Assembly (NCBI GenBank): GCA_025024175.1
Contig: QCXZ01000137.1
Span: 2,852,001 to 2,916,000 of the forward strand
Length of the DNA stretch: 64,000 nucleotides
Direction of reading: 5' to 3'
Source: Rhyzopertha dominica
Lineage: Eukaryota > Arthropoda > Insecta > Coleoptera > Bostrichidae
Both the position numbers and the translations under genes were made by a program. The stretch's first letter is position 1; each line of letters starts with the position of its first letter. Of this stretch, positions 56,100 through 64,000 are shown one piece after another. The notes beneath the pieces were generated by a model. The model made no database searches. It was not told the origin of the DNA and was given only the letters and a program-made list of their open reading frames with translations.

Positions 56100-56654
56100 A
56101 AAACCTCGTCAGAGACGCGTTGTCTGCCCCAGCCTGGCTTGGCGACAGCTTGTCTGGCGTGACCACGTGCCCTGTTGCCCGATTTCCACATTCCACGCTT
56201 ATCACGGACGATAAAGCACTTGAAATTAGAGAAAAACAGTTGTGCAATAGGGTGATTAAGATCTGTAGACGAGCGGATTGGTGTTCAATGGTTAGAAGCT
56301 GAATTTGTGCTAGTTTTATGCGGTAAATTGTTGTACTGCCGCGCTGGCAACAGCGAACACAAACTTGTTTCATAAACGGATGTCGGTAGGTCGCGAACAA
56401 AAGAGCAGCGTTGTAGAGAGGGAGAACGGCAACGGCGCGAGCGAGAAGAGGACGGAGACAGATTAGAGATGTGCATTCGCGGTTCGTGNGACACACTCCA
56501 GGTCCCTTTTGATGGCAAGACGTGAGAATACAGTTTAGTCAGCGGGTAGTGGGGACATTCCGTGAATAGTGACGAAAATGGTCGCTGCATAACACTCTCA
56601 AGTGCTGTAATTTCGGTTTTTTTCATGATTTTCGAGTGCAACGACGCGTCCGCG
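56100..56654 (+). promoter_or_regulatory. brinker 5' region and 5'UTR
   Basis: GC content rises sharply at about 56100 and stays high to the ATG. Contains an E-box CACGTG (56164-56169) and an upstream ATG at 56578 that opens a four-codon frame, which could dampen translation. The start site is not evident. One N near 56490. Confidence 0.5.
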
Positions 56655-57097
56655 ATGGCCCACGGTGTGATAAAGCGCGCTGTGAGCTGCAAGACGACGG
56701 AGGGCAAGGCTGGCGTCGGTTCCCGTCGGATTTTCGCACCGCACTTCAAACTGCAGGTGCTGGACTCGTATAGGAACGACGCCGACTGCAAGGGCAACCA
56801 AAGGGCGACGGCCAGGAAGTACGGGATACACAGGAGGCAGATCCAGAAGTGGCTGCAGGCGGAAAACAACCTACGCAACAGCGTCAGGGAGCCCCAGGCT
56901 AGGAAAAGCGGAGCAGAGATGACCTTGGGCGGTAGACAGCGCGACGACGCGAGAACGGCAGACGAGCGGGTGCCGCAGCAGCCACCCGCCCTGCCCCTCG
57001 ATCTGCGCGCCAGCCCAGACCCGCTGGCGCCCATGGACCTCTCGCTGAAGAGGAAGCTGAAAGTCGAGGAACCCGAGGAGCCCTGTTGCGTACAAAG
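56655..57097 (+). CDS. brk: brk exon 1: N-terminal DNA-binding domain and CtBP motif
   Basis: 443 nt, GC-rich, exits in phase 2 at donor GTAAGG. Read-through without splicing stops two codons later, at 57099-57101. Confidence 0.88.
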
Positions 57098-60000
57098 GTA
57101 AGGGACGAAATTCGCCAACGTGACGTAATCGGCACGTACCCGAGCTAAAATTAGCCCATCTCTAAAACGGCCACCGCGATTTGAACAAATGACGAGCGAT
57201 AGAGGTCAATGCGGCTTACCAACTGCTTATCACTTTCAAAATTTTTTGTTTCCGAGTTATTTTGAATGTCCAGTGCTCTGCATGAAGAGCTGAAACTGAA
57301 GATGTATCGAAGGTTCCTTTTGAAGCTTTCATTGTAGTTATTTTTTTGTAATGATTCATTTTCACGAATTAATCGCACATCTTTAACATTTTAACAATTT
57401 TGAGTGTGATCTTTTTCTGCAGAAGTTGGTAACTTAATAGAATTGGAATACCAGAGAAATAGGAAGAGAAGACAAGTAAACAACAGCAGCCATATTGTGC
57501 TTTAAAACGTCAAACTTTTGGCGCTTATTTTAGAATTAATACAAGGTTATGAATGGATAATCCATGAATCTTAGATTAATTGCACAAAAATTGACCAATC
57601 TAAACTTTAGTAAAGTTGATATTAATGGAAATACAGGGTGTCAGTGTCAAACATATATATTACAACTTGTGTAATATGTTTAAATTGCTTCGAAATACAT
57701 CATCCGTTCAAAAGTATTTGTGTATATGTTATTTGCTGCTCGATTATCAAAGTTTCAATTTTGATTCCTCCTTATAAAACACCTTTTACCAAACTTCTAC
57801 AGTCAAATTTCTTGTTATTTAGTTTACAGGCCAACATAAGGGCTTCTTTACTGCTACATGCTCATATAGGCCAGCTTTGTTGAGTATCGTTTTACTGCAG
57901 AAGCAGTAACACATTTATTCTGGTTGCATCAACCTTTTTTTGTAAAGGTATGAGTAAAAATATGTTAATTTTGAAGTACACTGTAATTTGAATCGTACGA
58001 AACCTTATGTTTATTGAAGGAGCACAGAAAATTTGTGACGGACAAATAATTTTGAAGTGCAGTGTAATTTCATATCCTTTATGTTGATAAATGCAGATTC
58101 GGCACAACAAAAGTATGTTTCTGCTATCTTTTCTACATAAGAAATGTATATCTTATTGATATAGCTAGCACCATCCGTTTATTACAAGGTATATCAGGTA
58201 CATAATTTTGAATATCTTTTACATTTCAATTTAATTAATTTGATTATTTGTTTATATTCAGTTTATTAGATAGTATATCGTATAGTAAATAATTATGGAA
58301 GATTAAGTTTTAATGCATTTATCTCGTAAACAGTTGCTCTTAGCGATGTCAATAAGTTATAAACAAAGCAAGATTTTAAAATTATCTAGCTATGAAGGAA
58401 AACAGCGACGATTGCTAATTTATGCTATCAAGTTGCTGTGACATTTTGACAGTAACTGACTAAATTTGGTTGACATTCAGAAAAATGTTGTTGTTTCTGT
58501 GTTGCCTTGACAAAAAAATGAGTGAAATTTAGCTAGAACATAGAAGCGTAATTAACCCTTTGTCGGCCAAACATACTAGTAGGTTAAATAAAATTATCTT
58601 TTTGTTACTACAGGTAATTGTAGGTATCTTGAACCATACTGTGTACTTAAAAAGACCAGATTTGTTGTAAAAAGTGGATTTTGAACTTGTAACCGTACGG
58701 TTGCATTGGCTTCTAAAGGTACAATATATCATTTATTTAGATGTTACCATATGGTCTCAATGGATATAAACTATACGAATGTGTGACTAAATAAACAAAA
58801 AAAAAATCAATTGGGGAATTTTTGAAGCATATATATTGAACACTATATAAGTACATTTATTTCTTATGAAAATCATAAAAACAATTTTTTTCTGATGTAA
58901 AACATAAACGACAATCACATTTCAAGCATTTCATTCGACTTGTACCTTTTTGGCAAAAACGACAACGTCCTTTGCTTGTGTGAATTGGCCAATGTTCCAG
59001 GCCATCACAACGGGTAAGCACATTGGGCCGTTGAAGAATCGGCTCCTTTATTTTGTTCTGCGGTGTGTGGTCACTAGGTCTTCCCCGTTTAGGTTTTCCT
59101 GTTGTTGACAAAGCTGTTGCAATTTCTAAGCGAAATTTTTTTAGGTTTGTGGGTTTTATTTTGTTCACAGAGCAGTGATATCGGTATAGCAACCAGCTGT
59201 TCACTACACATACATCTAAAATATACCCAAAAATAGGAAAATACCATCGCCTGGACTTAGATGGAGTTCTGTATAGTCCAACTAATCCATTGGATTTATC
59301 TACGCCTCCCATGTGTTGATTGTATTGTAAAACAACTGCGGGGGCCGGTATATTGCTCTTCTTTTTCAAGTCTTTATTGTATCTTTTGACAATTCCTTGC
59401 GGTTCGATACCACATGCTGTACTACCAATGATAACACATTTGTTATCTGCCCATTTTAGCAATATCAGCTCGTTTTGGTAAGATTTGTAATCCACAGATC
59501 CTCGCCCGGACTTTAGCAAAGTTTTGTCATCTATCAGTGGACATCCCCCAAGCCTATTGCTGCGCATCGTTCCTAAGCTCAGTAGGTTCATGTTCTCTTT
59601 GAGAAACCGGAACAGATAAATGCTTGAGAAAAAATTGTCGAAGTAGACAACTGAGTTTTCTGGATACTTGATTGTTTGAGATAATTTGACCACCACTGCA
59701 CCTCCTACACCTAAGCAGGTTGTGTTTTCTTCGTTTGTGATAACGCTACTTATTTCATCTGTGGTTTTTCCTTGATAAGGAAAAAAATCATACACAAAAC
59801 CGCTTGCTCCTGCCCTGACAAAAAACTTAAAACCCCATTTGTGAGGTTTTCCTTTCATGTACTGGCGTAAGTTACCAGCTCTTGTGCCTTTATAGGGAAT
59901 CATAGTCTCATCAATTGAAAATTTATTATCGTATTCAGTTTTGATGCAATTATTGCGAACAATTTCTAATAAAGGTCTTACTTTGAAAAACCTGTCGGTT

Positions 60001-61920
60001 GATGTAGCAGCCATACCATTGTCATTAAAATGTACAAAACGCCGTAAATTTTTAAATCTGTTTCTAGGCATCAAAACAGCAATTTGTGGAATTCTACACC
60101 CCAGACTCCAATAATCTTCTATACTTGGTAGGTTTATTATTCCCATCATTAGCATTATGGCTATGAAATCTGTCATTTCACGATTTGTTGTTTTCACGGG
60201 TTTTCCTTGCTGTACGGAGTATAGGTTGGTGTGGTATACTATATGTTCAAAAACTTCCATTGAAAAAAATTTCAAGAAATATTCGAGCGGACTTATAACT
60301 TCAACATCGCCCGTAATTACTTGATTGTGGCGCTCGTTTGCCGCAATATCTGTTTTATCCCATTTAAGATTTTCCTTTACTTTCTGTGTCTTCTTTGGTT
60401 TTTTATTTTTTGCGTAAGCACGGAGTTGTTTACCAAAATTCACTCTTTTTGTTCGTTTTGCTACTGGCAGCTCCACTTCTTCTTCTTCTTTTTCTTCTTC
60501 ACCTTCGCTTAGATCTGTGTCTGCAATTATAATATCGAAAGCATCTTCAGGTGGTGTGTTTTTGTGAGATTCTTCATCGGTTGCATACGCCAAAACTTGC
60601 TCATCCTCATCATCCTCCGTGTCGGAATCAACATCCGACAGCGTAGCTGATTTTGGAACAATAGCTGTAGTTCTTTGTTTCCCATAAAATGAGCAGGATG
60701 GAATTTCAAAATTCATATTCTGCAAAACTAAGACATACCTAAATGGCTACCGTAACCATATGGACACGTATATTTTTGAATGTAAATTCAAGCAACTTGT
60801 AAAAACAACGTACCTGTAAAATCTCTACTGTTGAATCAATTAGAAACTAAATTACAGCAAGAGACCAAAAATTTTGTAAAAAGCTAGTTTTTGTGAGGTA
60901 TACTTTCCATTCGTATCATCTACTACGCAGCACCGCACGGCAACGACAAACATAACCAAACATAAATGTCAAAATTTAGTTTTGCTTCTCTTTCATAGAT
61001 GGCGAAACCAGTCCTGTCGGACTGCTGCCTGTGTAACCTAATGGCAACACTGGCTATTTATGGAATATAAACCTTAGATTCTCAGATTTTAATAAGCGAA
61101 AACCACCGTAACCATTTGGTTACAATATCCGACATAGGGTTAAATTCTTGATGAAGGAAGGAAATTGAACCCATGTTGCGCCAGGAAAACATTTTTTTTT
61201 GCCAAAAGTGATGTACATACACAGTGGCATAAAAAACAAAGAAAATGTAATTTATATTCTTAATTTTGACACCCTGTATTTTATATTAGTGTTCTTTAAA
61301 AGCTTAATATGCAAATTTAGAATTATTCCTTTATTTTCAGTTTCAGGCCGCCTTCACCCCGCATACCAACTCCACCCCACGACCCCGATGTATGGGACTT
61401 ATCAATCAAACGCCGGTGTGTCTCCCAACCCGAGATACAAACCCCGAAACCTATAAAACTGTTCAAACCGTACTTGGACGAGTGCACCGAAGAGAGCTGC
61501 CCAAAAATATCCGAACTTCACCCCCCCTGCTGCAACAACAACAACTTCATCCTGCACCCTGAACCCTATTACTATAACAATAACGTAACCGAACTGGGCT
61601 ACACGCTACACGAGGTCCAGCCTGCCAAAAGCTACTACTACATCTGCCATCCGGTTCCCGATTACGAGGTCTACCCCGTCTACGACGATCGGCAGCTGTT
61701 TCCTTCGTCGCCGCCTTTGAAACAGAGACAGAGCTACAGTTTGGACTTCAAACTCAGCGCCATCGAGTGCTACTACCAGGACACGTCGTGTCGTGGGAAC
61801 CAGAGGGCGGTGGCCAGCAAGTACAACGTGCACAGGAGGCAGGTGCAGAAGTGGCTGCAGCAGGAAGAGGAACTGAGGCAGAGGAACGACAGCGTGAAGC
61901 AGATACACGCGGTTAGGTAA
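56655..61920 (+). CDS. brk: Brinker-like transcriptional repressor, two exons
   Basis: Exons 56655-57097 and 61347-61920, 338 aa. In flies Brinker binds GC-rich sites and represses Dpp/BMP targets through CtBP and Groucho. Residues ~22-78 (GSRRIFAPHFKLQVL ... HRRQIQKWLQ) are nearly identical to the fly DNA-binding domain. PMDLSL (126-131), and weaker PLDLR (114-118), fit CtBP binding; FKPY (187-190) is the Groucho motif. Residues ~279-326 form a second Brinker-type domain. An in-frame ATG at 56625 would add ten residues; I chose 56655 arbitrarily between the two. Far shorter than the fly protein. The 4.2 kb intron carries transposons in both nested layers. Confidence 0.88.
58556..61139 (-). 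mobile_element. piggyBac-type transposon, structurally complete
   Basis: 2584 bp bracketed by TTAA (58552-58555 and 61140-61143). Ends CCCTTTGTCGG and, inverted, CCCTATGTCGG. Subterminal copies of a GTAACC(A/G)TA-like motif occur near 58690, 58745, 60750 and 61108. It contains one long intact transposase frame. Inserted in the brk intron, antisense to the gene. Confidence 0.93.
58857..60716 (-). CDS. piggyBac-type transposase (619 aa)
   Basis: Cut-and-paste transposase. After an acidic N-terminal region (GEEEKEEEEVE), the DDE_Tnp_1_7 domain has FSIDETMIPYKG (D ~269), VVYFDNFFS (D ~360) and GGVDKSNGLVGLY (D ~473), the DDD triad of the family. The C terminus is a cysteine-rich domain (CRFCQKG, CLKCDCRLC) like the piggyBac zinc-binding tail. 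No stop or frameshift. I chose ATG 60716; the frame is open three codons further but begins there with a TTG. It lies wholly within the element and reads opposite to brk. Confidence 0.94.
   Translation of the reverse strand: MNFEIPSCSFYGKQRTTAIVPKSATLSDVDSDTEDDEDEQVLAYATDEESHKNTPPEDAFDIIIADTDLSEGEEEKEEEEVELPVAKRTKRVNFGKQLRAYAKNKKPKKTQKVKENLKWDKTDIAANERHNQVITGDVEVISPLEYFLKFFSMEVFEHIVYHTNLYSVQQGKPVKTTNREMTDFIAIMLMMGIINLPSIEDYWSLGCRIPQIAVLMPRNRFKNLRRFVHFNDNGMAATSTDRFFKVRPLLEIVRNNCIKTEYDNKFSIDETMIPYKGTRAGNLRQYMKGKPHKWGFKFFVRAGASGFVYDFFPYQGKTTDEISSVITNEENTTCLGVGGAVVVKLSQTIKYPENSVVYFDNFFSSIYLFRFLKENMNLLSLGTMRSNRLGGCPLIDDKTLLKSGRGSVDYKSYQNELILLKWADNKCVIIGSTACGIEPQGIVKRYNKDLKKKSNIPAPAVVLQYNQHMGGVDKSNGLVGLYRTPSKSRRWYFPIFGYILDVCVVNSWLLYRYHCSVNKIKPTNLKKFRLEIATALSTTGKPKRGRPSDHTPQNKIKEPILQRPNVLTRCDGLEHWPIHTSKGRCRFCQKGTSRMKCLKCDCRLCFTSEKNCFYDFHKK
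61347..61920 (+). CDS. brk: brk exon 2: Groucho motif and second Brk domain
   Basis: Acceptor TTTCAG at 61341-61346; a second acceptor TTTTCAG ends at 61340. Both keep frame, the longer form adding Ser-Phe. Encodes VWDLSIK, KLFKPYLDE, an Asn/Tyr-rich middle, then the domain DFKLSAIECYYQ ... HRRQVQKWLQQEE, ending 12 residues later with TAA. Confidence 0.86.
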
Positions 61921-62599
61921 AGACGGACGGTACGAGTTTGTTTCCAAAGCCGAAAGAGTCTATGGTCCGGCGAAAGTGCCGGACTGCAACTAAAAGCAAT
62001 AATGTGACACTATAAATTAATATACATATCTTAAACTAGGCCTTCCTGATCGAAATAATGTAATATTTTTAATAGTAATTTGCCTTAAAATTATACCTTG
62101 ATACTTTCTATTATGGGTGCTATCCAGTGTAAATGTAGGTTACGTTGCTCAGTCACCTGATCAAATAAAAGAGTGTGCCTTTACATACATTTAAACGAAA
62201 TGTGCCAAAAGGAAGACTGTGCTTTATCGACATAGGGACTTCTTTTGTTATTTACTGCCATTGTCGACGACCCCATTTAGTTTAGGTTTTGCATGTCGAG
62301 TTTTTAATTTAGGACATTTGATGCAATCTCTCGTTTGTGATTTTAGACTTTGTTCTGAGATTTTCCGTCTCGATATGATGTGACCTTAACTTTGACGGGT
62401 TGTGACCGATTATTTTGTGTAACAACTTGTTATTATATGTACATACAGCTGAGCTGACATATTGTAGTATAAATCTTTTTATAGATATTGTAATATTTTA
62501 TATCAAATATTTTATAGATGATATTAATAAAATTATATTATTGACCTATTTGCTTTGTCTTTTTTTATTGCTAACAATTAAATATGCCATCATTTTACT

Positions 62600-62600
<1 letters not shown>
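61921..62600 (+). other. brk 3'UTR region
   Basis: AT-rich sequence after the brk stop. AATAAA occurs at 62164-62169 and again at 62526-62531; either could end the transcript. Confidence 0.5.

Positions 62601-64000
<1,400 letters not shown>

Larger units (their letters stand above)
57630..61280. mobile_element. Older inverted-repeat element split by piggyBac
   Basis: AATACAGGGTGTCA at 57630-57643 faces its exact inverse TGACACCCTGTATT at 61267-61280. Removing the piggyBac insertion leaves about 1.06 kb. Longer inverted repeats were not seen, so this pairing may be chance between two separate copies of a common motif. Confidence 0.45.
57098..61346 (+). other. brk intron
   Basis: 4249 nt with donor GTAAGG and acceptor TTTCAG. 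Its middle 2.6 kb is the piggyBac-type element, and both sides of that may belong to an older element ending at 57630 and 61280. The remaining sequence is AT-rich. Confidence 0.8.

Noticed and set aside
56285..57118. 277-codon minus-strand frame
   Set aside because: It is the antisense shadow of the GC-rich brinker first exon and upstream region, with no recognisable motif.
58857..60725. Domesticated piggyBac-derived host gene
   Set aside because: TTAA duplications and terminal repeats are intact, so it is an ordinary transposon.

Overview
The window is nuclear DNA of an insect, most likely a beetle. It has compact introns with GT-AG borders and a complete alpha-spectrin, a torsin and a Brinker whose best matches in my memory are insect proteins. 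AT-rich introns are full of DNA transposons, and there is a satellite block with an assembly gap. The beetle placement is inference. The existence and exon structure of the genes is read directly from the sequence.

Layout. 1-1413 is flanking DNA with a GC-rich patch that may be the first exon of a leftward gene. 1414-19410 is a satellite domain with a monomer of about 271 bp. It has a short left arm (about 7.7 copies, one orientation), a 1.3 kb spacer holding decayed relatives of the monomer, and a long right arm (about 53 copies, opposite orientation, broken by a 100-N gap). A copy of a ~105 bp direct repeat lies on each side of the long arm. 19816-50489 (minus strand) is a complete alpha-spectrin gene: 28 coding exons, all splice phases consistent, 2416 aa, ending only 0.4 kb from the satellite. 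Its introns carry an intact Tc1-type transposon, a Harbinger-type element, a truncated LINE, a probable solo LTR, several transposase relics, and locally duplicated AT-rich sequence. An optional 42-nt exon (32504-32545) would insert 14 residues, exactly two heptads, into a spectrin repeat.

From 51701 (plus strand) a torsin AAA+ ATPase gene (4 exons, 334 aa) is arranged head-to-head with alpha-spectrin. 53.0-56.1 kb is gene-poor and contains one inverted-repeat element. 56655-61920 (plus strand) is a two-exon brinker-like repressor gene. Its predicted 338 aa protein has the usual N-terminal Brinker DNA-binding domain, CtBP- and Groucho-binding motifs, and a second Brinker-type domain at its C terminus. 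Its 4.2 kb intron houses a structurally complete piggyBac-type transposon (58556-61139) in antisense orientation, nested inside an older inverted-repeat element. 61.9-64 kb is 3'UTR plus AT-rich DNA with no gene that I recognise.

The three host genes are unrelated in function: membrane skeleton, ER/nuclear-envelope ATPase, and repressor of Dpp/BMP targets. No tRNA, rRNA or CRISPR array was seen.
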